Source: Bradyrhizobium sp. CSS354 (GTDB lineage Bacteria; Pseudomonadota; Alphaproteobacteria; Rhizobiales; Xanthobacteraceae). Taken from it: a stretch of DNA of 64,000 nt. The notes beneath the pieces were generated by a model, which was not told the DNA's origin, did not search any database, and saw only the letters and a program-made list of their open reading frames with translations. The DNA is taken from assembly GCF_029051725.1 (NCBI RefSeq), contig NZ_JAACFU010000004.1:434001-498000 (forward strand), written 5' to 3'. This document shows positions 35,137-44,576 of the stretch, piece after piece. The position numbers and the translations under genes were made by a program. Each line of letters starts with the position of its first letter. The stretch's first letter is position 1.

Positions 35137-37824
35137 CTAGCCGGTCTTGAGCGCAAGCTCCATGACTTCGGCGCGACCGACGAGGCCGGCATATTTCCCG
35201 ATCGGCAGGGGCTTGCCGAGCAGATAGCCCTGCACGCCGTCACATCCTTCCGCGGCGAGGAAGGCGAGTTGTTCGAGCGTCTCGACGCCCTCGGCAACGA
35301 TCGACATGTCCAGGCCATGGCCGAGATCGATCACCGCGCGTACGATCGCCGCCGATTGCGGGTTGCGGCCGAGATTAATGATGAAGGCGCGGTCGATCTT
35401 GATCTTGTCGAACGGGAACGCCTGGAGATAGCTCAGCGAGGAATAACCGCTGCCGAAATCGTCCATGGAAATGCGCACGCCGAGCGCCTTGAGCCGGCGC
35501 AACAGCGCAAGACCGCGATCAAAGTCCTCGATCAGCACGCCCTCGGTGATCTCGAGTTCCAGCCGGCCGGGTGCGAGACCCGTCTCGATCAGGATGGAAT
35601 GGACGAGCCCGACCACGTCGCCGTGCATGAACTGCGCCGGCGACAGGTTGACCGCGATCTGAAGCGGCGTCGGCCAGGACGCGGCCTCGCGGCATGCCTC
35701 GCGCAGGATCCACTCGCCCATCTCGACGATCAGGCCGCTTTCCTCTGCGATCGGAATGAATTCGGCCGGGGAGACCTGGCCGCGCACCGGATGCTGCCAG
35801 CGTGCCAGCGCCTCGAAGCCGATGATCTCGCTCTCCGCGACGCTATTGCCGGCGGCTCCCTGCGGCTGGAAGGCGAGCGAGAGCTCGCCATTCTTGATCG
35901 CCATCGAGAGGTCCTGGTGCAGCACGCGGCGATCGCGAATCTGCTGGTCCATCTCCGGCTGGAACAGGCTGATCGTGCCGCGCGATTTCTGCTTGGCGCG
36001 GAACAGCGCCGCGCCGGCATTGGCGAGCAGCGAGGCGGCGTCGGCGCCGTTGTGCGGGAAGATCGACATGCCGGTGGTGACACCGGCGCGGACCGGGCGG
36101 CCGTCGATCTGGAATTCCTCGGCGATGGCTTTACCGATCTGCTGCGCCAGGGCGAGACCTGCGTCCGGCTGTTTGCCGTCGATGATCAGGCCGAACTCGT
36201 CTCCGGACAGGCGCGCCACCACGCCGCCGCGCGCGGAATCCTGGAGCCGCTGGGCCACCTCGACCAGGAGCTTGTCGCCGTGCGCATGACCGAAGACGTC
36301 GTTGACCTCCTTGAGGCCGTCGAGATCGACGCACAGAACCGCGAACTCTTCGCCGGTGCCCTCGCAGGCCTCGATCATCTGGGTCAAAGCCTGCAGGAAA
36401 GCGGCACGGTTCGGCAAATCTGTCAGGCCGTCGTGATAGGCCATGTGCGCCATGCGCGACTCGGTCTGCCGGCGATCGGTGACGTCCTCGTGGGTCTTGA
36501 TCAGATATTGCGGCTCGCCGGTGTCGCTCAGCACGGTGGCACGGCGGGTGAGGAACAGCCGCAGCCCGTTCTTTGTGGAGATCGGGTGCTCTTCGGTGAT
36601 CATCCCACGCTTCTTGATCGCGGCTTCGTCGCGCGCGATGATCAGCTTGGCTTCCTTGGGATTGAAGATGTCGGACGCGGTCAGGCCCGTGGCTTCCTCG
36701 CGCCTGCGGTTGAGGATCGTCTCCGCGCTGCGGTTGGCGAGCAGATAGCGGCCGTCCTTGACCTGCTCGACGATCAGGGCCACCGGGATGTTGTCGACCA
36801 CGAGCTCCAGGAACTTCTTCGTGCTCTCCAGCTCCTGCGACAGCGAGCGGCGGTCGGTAATGTCCTCGAACACCACCAGCAGAAATTCAGGCTTGTTGCT
36901 CTCGTTGCGAACCACGATCCGGATCGAGGCTACCATGCGCTGGGTCGCGCCGCGCTCGACCTCGAATTCGTTGCGGTACTGGCCGGCGGGCGCGATGAGC
37001 GCCGCCCGATCGGTCGCCTCGATGGTGGCCGCCGAATTTGGCCCGAACAGCTCGCGCGCGTTCTTGCCGACAACCTGGTCCCGCGAAAATCCCCAGAAGC
37101 GCTCATAGGCGCTATTGGCGAAGATGTAGCGGCCATCATCGATGTTCTTCGCGGCCACGCAGGCCGGCACGTGGTCCAGCAATGTTTCCAGGAACTGCTT
37201 GGTGGAGGCGAGCTGCCGGGACAGCCTGCGCTGCTCGCTGACGTCCAGATGCGTCGCCACCGAGCCGCCATTGGGCAGCACGAAATACTTCACCAGGATG
37301 GCCCGGCCGTCCGGCAGTTCGGTGATCAGGCCGTTGGTGCTTGCCGCTTTCTCGTAGAACTCCTCGTCGGAGGCGCCGCCGAGCACTCCGCGCTTGCGTC
37401 GCAGCTCAAGGATGTCATGGCCGGTCATTCCGGCCCAGATGTCCGACCGCATTAAGCCGTAGATATCGAGATAGCGGTCGTTGCAGAAGATGATGCGCCG
37501 TTGCGCATCCGTCATCACCACGCCCTGGTTAAGGTTGTTCATCGCGGATGAGACGAAGGCATTGCGCCGCAGCTGCAGGCGCCTGGTCCGGCGCAGCGAG
37601 GAATGGATCCACAGCGCGACCGCGACGAGGAACGAGCAGATCACGACGCCCGCGATCAGGGCTTCCCAGATCACGTCGGGATCGAGGTGGCCGAGATAGC
37701 TCGGAGGAGTGAAGCTGTCGGAGAGGGCAAAGGCGCGCGCAGGCGCGGCCGCTGCGACCAGGCACACGACGGCCTGCACCGCAATCGGAAGCGCGCTGCC
37801 CGCGTGCCAGTTCTTCTCAGCCAT
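35137..37824 (-). CDS. Membrane PAS-GGDEF-EAL cyclic-di-GMP signalling protein
   Basis: An 895-aa protein with an N-terminal signal-like segment and a membrane span (about 50-75), three PAS-like domains (about 85-200, 210-330, 335-450), a GGDEF-type domain near 465-620 and an EAL domain to the end. The cyclase motif reads SGDEF (near residue 540), a change that often leaves activity uncertain, while the phosphodiesterase motif is intact (FEALARW near 671, DDFGSGYSSL, QGYLLGKPLP). It more probably degrades than makes c-di-GMP. Sensing is probably cytoplasmic via PAS domains. It stands alone, convergent with nothing, 39 bp from glpD. Confidence 0.9.
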   Translation of the reverse strand: MAEKNWHAGSALPIAVQAVVCLVAAAAPARAFALSDSFTPPSYLGHLDPDVIWEALIAGVVICSFLVAVALWIHSSLRRTRRLQLRRNAFVSSAMNNLNQGVVMTDAQRRIIFCNDRYLDIYGLMRSDIWAGMTGHDILELRRKRGVLGGASDEEFYEKAASTNGLITELPDGRAILVKYFVLPNGGSVATHLDVSEQRRLSRQLASTKQFLETLLDHVPACVAAKNIDDGRYIFANSAYERFWGFSRDQVVGKNARELFGPNSAATIEATDRAALIAPAGQYRNEFEVERGATQRMVASIRIVVRNESNKPEFLLVVFEDITDRRSLSQELESTKKFLELVVDNIPVALIVEQVKDGRYLLANRSAETILNRRREEATGLTASDIFNPKEAKLIIARDEAAIKKRGMITEEHPISTKNGLRLFLTRRATVLSDTGEPQYLIKTHEDVTDRRQTESRMAHMAYHDGLTDLPNRAAFLQALTQMIEACEGTGEEFAVLCVDLDGLKEVNDVFGHAHGDKLLVEVAQRLQDSARGGVVARLSGDEFGLIIDGKQPDAGLALAQQIGKAIAEEFQIDGRPVRAGVTTGMSIFPHNGADAASLLANAGAALFRAKQKSRGTISLFQPEMDQQIRDRRVLHQDLSMAIKNGELSLAFQPQGAAGNSVAESEIIGFEALARWQHPVRGQVSPAEFIPIAEESGLIVEMGEWILREACREAASWPTPLQIAVNLSPAQFMHGDVVGLVHSILIETGLAPGRLELEITEGVLIEDFDRGLALLRRLKALGVRISMDDFGSGYSSLSYLQAFPFDKIKIDRAFIINLGRNPQSAAIVRAVIDLGHGLDMSIVAEGVETLEQLAFLAAEGCDGVQGYLLGKPLPIGKYAGLVGRAEVMELALKTG

Positions 37825-38026
37825 CAGCCACCCGCGATTTCAACGTCGGATTGTCTGGCCTCGCGGGTTTGGATCGGGTAAACGCCTGTACGCGCAACGG
37901 AAAAATGTGGCATCAAATACGGCAATTGCCCTGACATGATAAATGCTTCCTTAACGGAAAACGCCCCCGCGCCGCCGTCCCCAGACGTGAGGCCATCGTC
38001 GCTTCGAACGGACGTCCTGCACAACC

Positions 38027-39130
38027 ATGGATAGGGTCGACTGCGTCGTCATCGGAGCCGGCGTGATCGGGCTCGCGGTGGCTCGAAAGCTGGCGCAGGC
38101 CGGGCGCGAGGTGATCGTGCTCGAGGAAGCCGAGGCCATCGGCACCATCACTTCCTCGCGCAACAGCGAGGTGATCCATGCCGGCATCTACTACCGCGCC
38201 GGAAGCTGGATGGCGCGCATGTGCGTCGACGGCAAGCACGCGCTCTACCGCTACTGTTCCGAGCGCGGCATCCCGCACAGGAATTGCGGCAAGCTGATCG
38301 TCGCGACCAATCCGAAAGAGACCGAGAAGCTGCAATCGATCAAGGCGCATGCCGAGGCCAACGGCGTGCTCGACATGCAGTTGCTCACGGGCGATGCGGC
38401 ATGTGCGCTGGAGCCGGCGCTCGCCTGCGACGCCGCGCTGCTGTCACCGTCGACCGGCATCATCGACAGCCACGCCTACATGCTCTCGCTGCGCGGCGAA
38501 GCCGAGGACGCGGGCGCGGCCTTCGCGTTTCACACCCCGCTGATCCGTGCCAAGGCAACCGCCGGCGTGATCGAGATCGAGGCGGGCGGCGAAGCGCCGA
38601 TGACGCTGCAATGCAGCCTCCTCGTCAACGCCGCCGGGCTCTCGGCGACCGCGGTGGCGCGCAACATCGAGGGCATGCCGCTGGAACGGATTCCAACGGC
38701 CTACCTCGCCAAGGGAAACTACTTCAGCTGCAATGCCAGGGCACCGTTCGCGCACCTGATCTATCCGGTGCCAGAGCCCGGTGGCCTAGGGGTGCATCTG
38801 ACGCTGGACATGGCAGGGCAGGCACGTTTCGGCCCCGACGTCGAGTGGATCGAAACGATCGACTATGAGGTCGACCCGTCGCGCGCCGAACGCTTCTACC
38901 CGGCCATCCGCAAATACTGGCCGACGCTGCCTGACGGCGCGCTCATGCCGAGCTATTCGGGTATCCGCCCGAAGATCGTGCCGCCAGCGGTGGCCACGCA
39001 GGATTTCTTGATGCAAGGTCCGCGCGATCACGGCGTCGAAGGCCTGATCAATCTGTTCGGCATCGAGTCGCCGGGATTGACGTCATCGCTCGCGATCGCG
39101 GATCACGTCGCCGAGCTCGCAAACATTTAG
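38027..39130 (+). CDS. FAD-dependent oxidoreductase, L-2-hydroxyglutarate oxidase-like (LhgO/DAO family)
   Basis: The 367-aa product has an FAD-binding start ([20 protein letters not shown]...VLEEAEAIG), then [15 protein letters not shown], which matches LhgO-type enzymes very closely, and a C-terminal S-Y-S-G-I-R-P-K-I...[25 protein letters not shown] motif pattern. LhgO oxidises L-2-hydroxyglutarate to 2-oxoglutarate with electrons to the respiratory chain. The substrate is inferred from motif similarity. It is divergent from the EAL protein; the 202-bp gap has no recognised site. Confidence 0.85.
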   Translation: MDRVDCVVIGAGVIGLAVARKLAQAGREVIVLEEAEAIGTITSSRNSEVIHAGIYYRAGSWMARMCVDGKHALYRYCSERGIPHRNCGKLIVATNPKETEKLQSIKAHAEANGVLDMQLLTGDAACALEPALACDAALLSPSTGIIDSHAYMLSLRGEAEDAGAAFAFHTPLIRAKATAGVIEIEAGGEAPMTLQCSLLVNAAGLSATAVARNIEGMPLERIPTAYLAKGNYFSCNARAPFAHLIYPVPEPGGLGVHLTLDMAGQARFGPDVEWIETIDYEVDPSRAERFYPAIRKYWPTLPDGALMPSYSGIRPKIVPPAVATQDFLMQGPRDHGVEGLINLFGIESPGLTSSLAIADHVAELANI

Positions 39131-39298
39131 TGTTCTAAAGCGAAGTGGATTCCGGTTGCGCGTGAAGAACCGCGCCCAGACACGAATCTAGAGCCGCGCA
39201 AATCCTTGCACGATGCGCACCTCGCAGCAGGGATGAGCGCAAAGGCTCCCATCCCTGCCAGAAAGGGTACGTTCAACTCTACGCTGTTGCAGGGGTTA

Positions 39299-39478
39299 CT
39301 AGTGGAGCGTGTCGCCGTGCCTGAGACGCTCGATCTGGTCCTTGACCATCAACTTCCGGCGCTTCAACTCAACAATTTGCAGGTCGTCTGTTGAAAGGTG
39401 CACGAGAGCTTCGTGCAATTCGTTTTCGAGAGTTTTATGCTTCCGTTCCAATTCAACCAGATGTGCCTGAATTGTCAT
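39299..39478 (-). CDS. DUF465 (YdcH-family) small coiled-coil protein
   Basis: This 59-aa protein starts MTIQAHLVELERKHKTLENE and has the DUF465 pattern of a heptad helix (HLVELERKHKTLENELHEAL...), a short loop with DD, and L-K-R-R-K-L-M-V-K-D-Q-I-E-R-L. ATG 39478 follows a perfect GGAGG; an upstream start in the frame is not supported. Function is unknown in the family. It is divergent from a second DUF465 gene 327 bp away. Confidence 0.82.
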   Translation of the reverse strand: MTIQAHLVELERKHKTLENELHEALVHLSTDDLQIVELKRRKLMVKDQIERLRHGDTLH

Positions 39479-39805
39479 TCGAAACCTCCTCGGTAGGGGG
39501 GAACCTTGGATTCGACCGGACAACGAAGTGTACATCACCGATTCGTTCTGTCGATGGGTATCCGTCGTCGCACTGTCATTTTTGAAAATTCATATGTAAC
39601 GAAGCGTGAGTAAGGGAACCACGCGGGATAAATCCGTGATATCAATGCGCTTGCGCAACTCGGGAGCGACCGTAGAAATATCTCGCGGGAGATCGACGCG
39701 GGACAGCCCGAGATCGCTTGCGATCACGGCGCGCAAGGACGATAGTTTCCACAGGGCATCCACAGCCTTAATCTCACGCCTATCGGTTTTTCGGCCACCG
39801 CAGAC
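39479..39805. other. 327-bp divergent intergenic region between two DUF465 genes
   Basis: The stretch holds the promoters of two divergent small genes. It contains an AT-rich segment near 39583-39600 and a repeated TCCACAG (39752 and 39765 area). Overlapping open frames on both strands here have no family-like features, and I call no gene. Confidence 0.5.
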
Positions 39806-40012
39806 ATGACCAATGAAGATGCGCGCGAACTCGAATCCGAGCTCGCCCGGTTGCACCAGGAACACCGAGATCTCGATGCGGCGATCGATGCACTGCATCA
39901 ATCGCCCGCCCCCGACCTGTTGCGGTTACAGCGCTTGAAGAAACGCAAACTGTTGTTGCGTGACCGTATCGCGTTCATCGAAGACCAGATCACGCCCGAC
40001 ATCATCGCCTGA
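39806..40012 (+). CDS. DUF465 (YdcH-family) small coiled-coil protein
   Basis: A 68-aa relative of the protein at 39299: LESELARLHQEHRDLDAAIDAL heptads, a short Pro-rich turn, then L-K-K-R-K-L-L-L-R-D-R-I-A-F-I-E-D-Q-I. The tail LKKRKLLLRD closely follows LKRRKLMVKD of the other copy, so the two are paralogues. They are divergently encoded within 1 kb, which points to an old duplication with inversion or to a paired function. Confidence 0.82.
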   Translation: MTNEDARELESELARLHQEHRDLDAAIDALHQSPAPDLLRLQRLKKRKLLLRDRIAFIEDQITPDIIA

Positions 40013-40128
40013 TCCACAGGTAGAACTTTAGGGCGGCCCCGCCGCACCTGAATCCGCTTGACTCGAAAGGAACAAAATAAGAACATTTGAGCACCAACGC
40101 CCCGGAAAACCGTCCAAGGAAAACGCAG

Positions 40129-40347
40129 ATGTCGGCAACCGTCCTTCTCGACAACAGCCATTATGAACAGGCCTGCGATCAGGCGATCGCGATGTGCGAC
40201 GGCAATCTGCGCAGCACCATCAAGGCGCTAATCATGGCGAACGAATATCTGGAGGCCGAGCTGGAGGAATTGCAGGCGGCGATTTCCGCCGGCTGCATTC
40301 CGGAGACCTCGCGCAGCAAGATGCGGAGCAAGAGCAGCGCCGCCTGA
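40129..40347 (+). CDS. Hypothetical small protein
   Basis: A 72-aa protein (ATG 40129 after AAGGA; an upstream TTG is weaker). It is mostly one amphipathic helix: NSHYEQACDQAIAMCDGNLR, then ALIMANEYLEAELEELQAAISAG, and a basic Ser/Lys tail. I do not recognise it. It lies 23 bp before another small gene, so the two may be cotranscribed with the DUF465 gene upstream. Confidence 0.6.
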   Translation: MSATVLLDNSHYEQACDQAIAMCDGNLRSTIKALIMANEYLEAELEELQAAISAGCIPETSRSKMRSKSSAA

Positions 40348-40370
40348 GCTGTCAACTATCGGAGCCGACC

Positions 40371-40622
40371 ATGTCCGATGTCACCTACTACGTTGCATTA
40401 CCCTTCCTCACCGACGAGGACGGATCGCCGGTCGCCGGTGCGGCCGAGGAATGCCAGAGCGTGGCGGCCGCGTTACGGCGCGCCGAGATTATGTCGCACG
40501 GCGTCGGCCACACCGGTGCGGTCGCGTTCAGCCGCAGCGGCGATCCCATGACCGGCGAATTCGGTGACGCCAAACTGCTCCGCAGCTTCGGCAACGTACC
40601 GAAAGACCTCGGCACGCTGTGA
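40371..40622 (+). CDS. Hypothetical small protein
   Basis: The 83-aa product starts at ATG 40371, 8 nt after GGAG. It has a beta-like start (DVTYYVALPFLTDEDG), an alpha-like middle rich in Ala/Glu, and a Gly-rich C-part (GVGHTGAVAFSRSGDP). The pattern resembles small phage- or rhizobium-type proteins with no known role. It is immediately adjacent to the convergent GGDEF gene (stop codons one base apart). Confidence 0.6.
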   Translation: MSDVTYYVALPFLTDEDGSPVAGAAEECQSVAAALRRAEIMSHGVGHTGAVAFSRSGDPMTGEFGDAKLLRSFGNVPKDLGTL

Positions 40623-41438
40623 TTAGCTGCTGACGAGCCTGATGCGCGGCTCGTGCCGCCGATGGGCCTTGCGCACATACATGGCAGCGTCGGCCTCCTC
40701 CAGGGCGCGCGCGGCGTCGGACTGCACTCCGAGCAGGGCGACCCCGGCGGAGGCGCCCGCGCTCACGTGCTGGCCGCGAAAGACAAAGGACAATTCGTCG
40801 ATGGCCTGCTCGAAGGCCGCGGCCTTCGCCTTGGCGTCGGTCTCGCTGAGGTTCCAGAGCAGCAGCGCGAACTCGTCGCCGCCGAGCCGGCCGACCACAT
40901 CCGAGGCGCGGATCTGCCGCGTCAGCGTGGTGGCAATCGCCTTCAGCACCTCGTCGCCAGCCGCATGGCCGAAGGAATCGTTGATCGGCTTCAGCCGATC
41001 GACGTCGAGCACGATAAGGGCGCCGCTGGCGCGGTAGCGCTTCATGTAGGCGACGGCGCGTGCGAGCTCGCGTTCGAAGCCGCGCCGGTTCGGAATTTCG
41101 AGCAGGAAGTCGGTGTTGGCGGCCGCCTCCAGCTCCGCGACCCGCCGCAGCGCCCCCTTGAGCTTGCTCCGGAGGTCGCGGATGGTCGCGTTGATGGCCG
41201 GCTTGGCGCCCTCACCGGCAGACGCTTCGCGCCGCGGCGGCCTGCTCGGACGCCGCGCTGGACTCTTGGCGGGACTCTTGGCCGGACTCTTGCCCTGACG
41301 CTTGAGAGCAACTTTGGAGCGACCGGCGCTGATTTTCGGGCTCTTTTTGGCCTTCGCAGCGCTCGCCCTTTTCGGTTTCTTCATGGGCATCCTGCTCAAT
41401 GAAGGCTTGCGGGGATTCACCAAGACAGGATAGTGCAT
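40623..41438 (-). CDS. Diguanylate cyclase (GGDEF) with histone-H1-like basic N-terminal tail
   Basis: The 271-aa product has about 90 N-terminal residues rich in Lys/Pro/Ser/Arg, including three KSPA units, and then a GGDEF domain with an intact RLGGDEFALLLW active site. It probably makes c-di-GMP; the I-site (RxxD) is not clear. There is no membrane span or sensor. The basic tail resembles DNA-binding tails and could direct the enzyme to nucleic acid. ATG 41438 follows AAGGAGAAGGG; internal ATGs at 41390/41384 would keep the tail. Confidence 0.84.
   Translation of the reverse strand: MHYPVLVNPRKPSLSRMPMKKPKRASAAKAKKSPKISAGRSKVALKRQGKSPAKSPAKSPARRPSRPPRREASAGEGAKPAINATIRDLRSKLKGALRRVAELEAAANTDFLLEIPNRRGFERELARAVAYMKRYRASGALIVLDVDRLKPINDSFGHAAGDEVLKAIATTLTRQIRASDVVGRLGGDEFALLLWNLSETDAKAKAAAFEQAIDELSFVFRGQHVSAGASAGVALLGVQSDAARALEEADAAMYVRKAHRRHEPRIRLVSS
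41260..41295 (-). repeat. Three 12-bp tandem units encoding KSPA
   Basis: The unit GGACTCTTGGCG (plus strand) recurs at 41260, 41272 and 41284 with one or two changes, coding for AKSP-type repeats in the tail of the GGDEF protein. Copy number could vary between strains. Confidence 0.7.
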
Positions 41439-41525
41439 TCCCTTCTCCTTGCCACCGCCTTGCGAGCCACCGGCCGGAACCGCTAATCTGGCCTATCTTC
41501 CTGTTTTTCGAGCACAATTGACGTC

Positions 41526-42014
41526 ATGACCGCGCCAATCGCCATCATCATGGGAAGCCAGTCGGACTGGGACACGATGCGGCATACCGCCGACACGCTT
41601 GCAGCGCTCGGCGTTGTCACCGACACCCGCATCGTTTCGGCACACCGCACCCCCGACCGGCTGTTTGCGTTCGCCAAGGGCGCCAAGGCGGCTGGTTACA
41701 AGGTCATCATCGCCGGCGCGGGCGGCGCAGCCCATCTGCCCGGCATGGCGGCGGCGCTGACGGAACTGCCCGTGTTCGGCGTTCCCATCGAATCCCGGAC
41801 GCTCAAGGGCATCGATTCGCTCTATTCGATCGTCCAGATGCCCGCAGGCATCCCGGTTGGCACCCTCGCCATCGGCAAGGCCGGCGCCATCAATGCGGCG
41901 CTGCTGGCGGCAGCCGTGCTGGCCCTGTCCGACCCGGCCTTGTCCGACCGCCTCGCCGCCTGGCGCAAGGCGCAGACCGAGGCCGTTGCCGAGCGCCCGG
42001 AGGACAAGGCGTGA
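41526..42014 (+). CDS. purE: N5-carboxyaminoimidazole ribonucleotide mutase PurE
   Basis: A 162-aa class I PurE: G-S-Q-S-D-W near the start, S-A-H-R-T-P with His40 (the catalytic His of the family), [12 protein letters not shown] and P-V-I-type P-x-x-x-x-x-G-x-x-I-E-S. It converts N5-CAIR to CAIR in purine synthesis. It overlaps purK by 4 bp (GTGA), so the two-step carboxylation is coupled in one transcript. Confidence 0.96.
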   Translation: MTAPIAIIMGSQSDWDTMRHTADTLAALGVVTDTRIVSAHRTPDRLFAFAKGAKAAGYKVIIAGAGGAAHLPGMAAALTELPVFGVPIESRTLKGIDSLYSIVQMPAGIPVGTLAIGKAGAINAALLAAAVLALSDPALSDRLAAWRKAQTEAVAERPEDKA

Positions 42015-43117
42015 CTGACGCAAAGCAGGTGAAGCTGAAACCTGGCGACACCATTGGCATCCTCGGCGGCGGACAATTGGGGCGGATGCTGGCGATGGCG
42101 GCGGCCCGGCTCGGCCTGCGCTGCCAAGTGTTCTCGCCCGATCCGGACTCACCGGCCTTCGACGTCGTCCTGAATGCGACCTGCGCCGAATATGCCGATG
42201 TCGAAGCGCTCGAGCTGTTCGCCAACGACGTGGACGTCATCACCTACGAATTCGAGAACGTGCCGTCCGCGGCCGCGATGGTGCTGGATGCTCGCCGCCC
42301 GGTGCTGCCCAACCGCAAGATCCTCGAGACCACCCAGGACCGGCTCGCCGAGAAGGATTTCGTGACGCGGCTGGGCATCGGCACCGCAGCCTATGCCGAC
42401 GTCACCTCGGTACCCTCGTTGCGCGAGGCGATCGCCAGGATCGGCCTTCCGGCGGTGCTGAAGACCCGCCGCTTCGGCTATGACGGCAAGGGCCAGGCTA
42501 TCATCCGCGAGGGCGATGACATCGCGAAAGTGTGGACCAGTCTCGCCACCAAATCGGCGATCCTGGAAGCCTTCGTGCCCTACGAACGTGAGATTTCCGT
42601 CATCGCCGCCCGCTCGGCCACAGGCCAGGTCGAGTGTTTCGACGTCACCGAAAACGAGCACCGCGACCACATCCTGAAGATCTCCCGTGCGCCCGCGCGG
42701 ATCCCGGATGTGCTCGCCGAGGAAGCGCGCAGCATTGCCGGCAAGATCGCGGGCGCGCTCGATTATGTCGGCGTGCTTGCCGTCGAGATGTTTGTGCTCG
42801 CCAACGGCACCGGACCCAAGGTGCTGGTCAACGAGATCGCTCCGCGCGTGCACAATTCCGGACACTGGACGCTCGACGGTGCGTCCGTCTCGCAGTTCGA
42901 GCAGCACATCCGCGCCATTGCCGGCTGGCCTCTCGGCAAGCCCGTGCGGCACGGCGAAGTCGTCACCATGACCAATCTGATCGGCGACGAGATCAACGAG
43001 TATGACAAGTGGCTCAGCGTGCCGGGCGCGACCGTGCACATCTACGGCAAGGGCGCGCCGCGTCCCGGCCGCAAGATGGGGCATGTCACCGAAGTGCGAC
43101 CCACGACCGGCAAGTAA
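42011..43117 (+). CDS. purK: N5-carboxyaminoimidazole ribonucleotide synthase PurK
   Basis: The 368-aa ATP-grasp enzyme (GTG start overlapping purE) has [20 protein letters not shown], a Q-D-R-L-A-E-K-D-F turn, the [15 protein letters not shown]-grasp loop and [14 protein letters not shown]. It carboxylates AIR using ATP and bicarbonate. It is convergent with aqpZ, 36 bp from its stop. Confidence 0.96.
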   Translation: MTDAKQVKLKPGDTIGILGGGQLGRMLAMAAARLGLRCQVFSPDPDSPAFDVVLNATCAEYADVEALELFANDVDVITYEFENVPSAAAMVLDARRPVLPNRKILETTQDRLAEKDFVTRLGIGTAAYADVTSVPSLREAIARIGLPAVLKTRRFGYDGKGQAIIREGDDIAKVWTSLATKSAILEAFVPYEREISVIAARSATGQVECFDVTENEHRDHILKISRAPARIPDVLAEEARSIAGKIAGALDYVGVLAVEMFVLANGTGPKVLVNEIAPRVHNSGHWTLDGASVSQFEQHIRAIAGWPLGKPVRHGEVVTMTNLIGDEINEYDKWLSVPGATVHIYGKGAPRPGRKMGHVTEVRPTTGK

Positions 43118-43153
43118 CGGGACCGCGGCGCATGCCGCGATCCCGCTTTGCGA

Positions 43154-43876
43154 TTACGCCGTCTTCGCGCCCGCGACGACGCCGGTGGGTTCGTCGCTGA
43201 GCCAGCGATAGATCACCCCGCCCAGCGCGCCGCCGATCAGAGGCGCGACCCAGAACAGCCAGAGCTGCGACAACGCCCAGCCGCCGACGAACAGCGCGGG
43301 ACCCGTGCTGCGGGCCGGGTTCACCGAGGTGTTGGTGACGGGGATGCTGACGAGATGGATCATCACCAGCGCGAGCCCGATCGCCAGCGGTGCAAAGCCC
43401 GCCGGCGCGCGGCCGTGAGTGGCGCCCATGATGATGAACAGGAACATCATGGTCATCACCACCTCGGTGAGGAAGCACACCATCATGCTGTACTGGCCGG
43501 GAGAATGGGCGTCGTAGCCATTCGACGCGAAGCCCTTGCTGACGTCGAAGCCGGGCGCTCCGCTTGCGATGACGTAGAGCAGCCACGCGGCCACGATCGC
43601 GCCGGCCACCTGTGCGATCACATAAGGCAGAATCTGCCCGGCCGGAAAGCGCCCGCCGGCGGCGAGACCGACGGTGACGGCCGGATTGAGATGGCAGCCT
43701 GAGATGTGGCCGATCGCATAGGCCATGGTGACCACGCTCAGCCCGAATGCCAGGGAGACACCGACCAGGCCGATGCCAACCTGTGGAAAGCCGGCTGCGA
43801 TCACCGCACTTCCGCAACCTGCGAATGTGAGCCAAAAGGTGCCGATAGCTTCGGCTGCGTACTTCTTCATATCCAT
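43154..43876 (-). CDS. aqpZ: Aquaporin Z
   Basis: A 240-aa six-span MIP channel with both NPA boxes (H-L-N-P-A-V-T and S-V-N-P-A-R-S). The selectivity residues fit a water channel: His and Arg in the filter positions (V-I-x-Q-V and N-P-A-R), and a Gly-rich loop. ATG 43876 follows AGGGGA; an in-frame start at 43951 adds 25 non-conserved residues. It would conduct water across the inner membrane under osmotic shift. The gap to rpsU upstream (260 bp) has no obvious operator. Confidence 0.93.
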   Translation of the reverse strand: MDMKKYAAEAIGTFWLTFAGCGSAVIAAGFPQVGIGLVGVSLAFGLSVVTMAYAIGHISGCHLNPAVTVGLAAGGRFPAGQILPYVIAQVAGAIVAAWLLYVIASGAPGFDVSKGFASNGYDAHSPGQYSMMVCFLTEVVMTMMFLFIIMGATHGRAPAGFAPLAIGLALVMIHLVSIPVTNTSVNPARSTGPALFVGGWALSQLWLFWVAPLIGGALGGVIYRWLSDEPTGVVAGAKTA

Positions 43877-44136
43877 GTGTCGTCCCCTGCTTTCAAAGAT
43901 TCCGGAACAAAGCTCCGAAAACGGCCCCACCCTTGGCGTCAAATCTCCCAAATCAGGGCCGCACAGAGGTATTTCGCCTCATTTAATGGCTGAACTTGGC
44001 CCGAAAACCCGCTTGGCCGGTGGACATCCCAGGTTTTGTCTGATACATCCGCGCCCTCAAGGTTAAGGGCTTGTGCGTTTCGCCATCCCCTTTGACTTAC
44101 CAGAATTCAAATCCGATCCACTGAAGAGGATGCCGC

Positions 44137-44451
44137 GTGCAGGTTCTCGTTCGCGATAACAATGTCGATCAAGCTCTCAAGGCGCTGAAGAAGAAGATGC
44201 AGCGCGAGGGTATTTTCCGCGAGATGAAGCTCCGCGGTCACTACGAAAAGCCCTCCGAGAAGAAGGCCCGCGAAAAGGCCGAAGCCGTGCGTCGCGCACG
44301 CAAGCTGGCCCGCAAGAAGCTGCAGCGCGAAGGCCTGCTGCCGATGAAGCCGAAGCCGGTGTTCGGCGCTGGCCCCGGCGGTGATCGTGGCGGTCGCGGC
44401 GGCCCGGGTGCAGGTGCAGGTGCAAGTGCTGGTCCGCGCGGACCGCGCTGA
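44137..44451 (+). CDS. rpsU: 30S ribosomal protein S21 with Gly-rich tail
   Basis: The 104-aa product (GTG start) opens [21 protein letters not shown] and follows S21 through [21 protein letters not shown]...[10 protein letters not shown]. About 25 residues (from ~80) form a Gly/Ala/Pro/Arg tail ([11 protein letters not shown]...) beyond the core of about 70 residues. S21 helps in translation initiation near the anti-Shine-Dalgarno end of 16S rRNA. It is followed by a strong terminator. Confidence 0.95.
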   Translation: MQVLVRDNNVDQALKALKKKMQREGIFREMKLRGHYEKPSEKKAREKAEAVRRARKLARKKLQREGLLPMKPKPVFGAGPGGDRGGRGGPGAGAGASAGPRGPR

Positions 44452-44484
44452 TTTACCGGACTTGAGAGACTTCAGTTTTCGATG

Positions 44485-44514
44485 ACGCGGGCCCCTGGCC
44501 CGCGTTATTGTTTT
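44485..44514 (+). terminator. Rho-independent terminator of rpsU
   Basis: A 9-bp stem ACGCGGGCC / GGCCCGCGT with loop CCT, followed by TATTGTTTT, 34 bp after the rpsU stop: the standard form. Confidence 0.85.
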
Positions 44515-44576
44515 GTGAGCGGTGCCTTCCTGGGATGGGGCACTACCGATGCGGCACTAGCGCGAGCGAACCGTAG

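Noticed and set aside
32743..37455. Long open frames antisense to potG, glpD and the PAS-GGDEF-EAL gene
   Set aside because: They are the usual stop-poor antisense frames of high-GC genes: Arg/His/Gly-rich composition, no domain motifs, and full overlap with genes that have intact catalytic motifs.
39590..39901. A 103-codon minus-strand frame between the DUF465 genes
   Set aside because: It overlaps the start of the plus-strand DUF465 gene antisense and has no ribosome site or family signal.
39750..40025. Repeated TCCACAG-type words resembling DnaA boxes, also near 26305
   Set aside because: They do not match the full TTATCCACA consensus, are few and irregularly spaced, and no origin genes are near.
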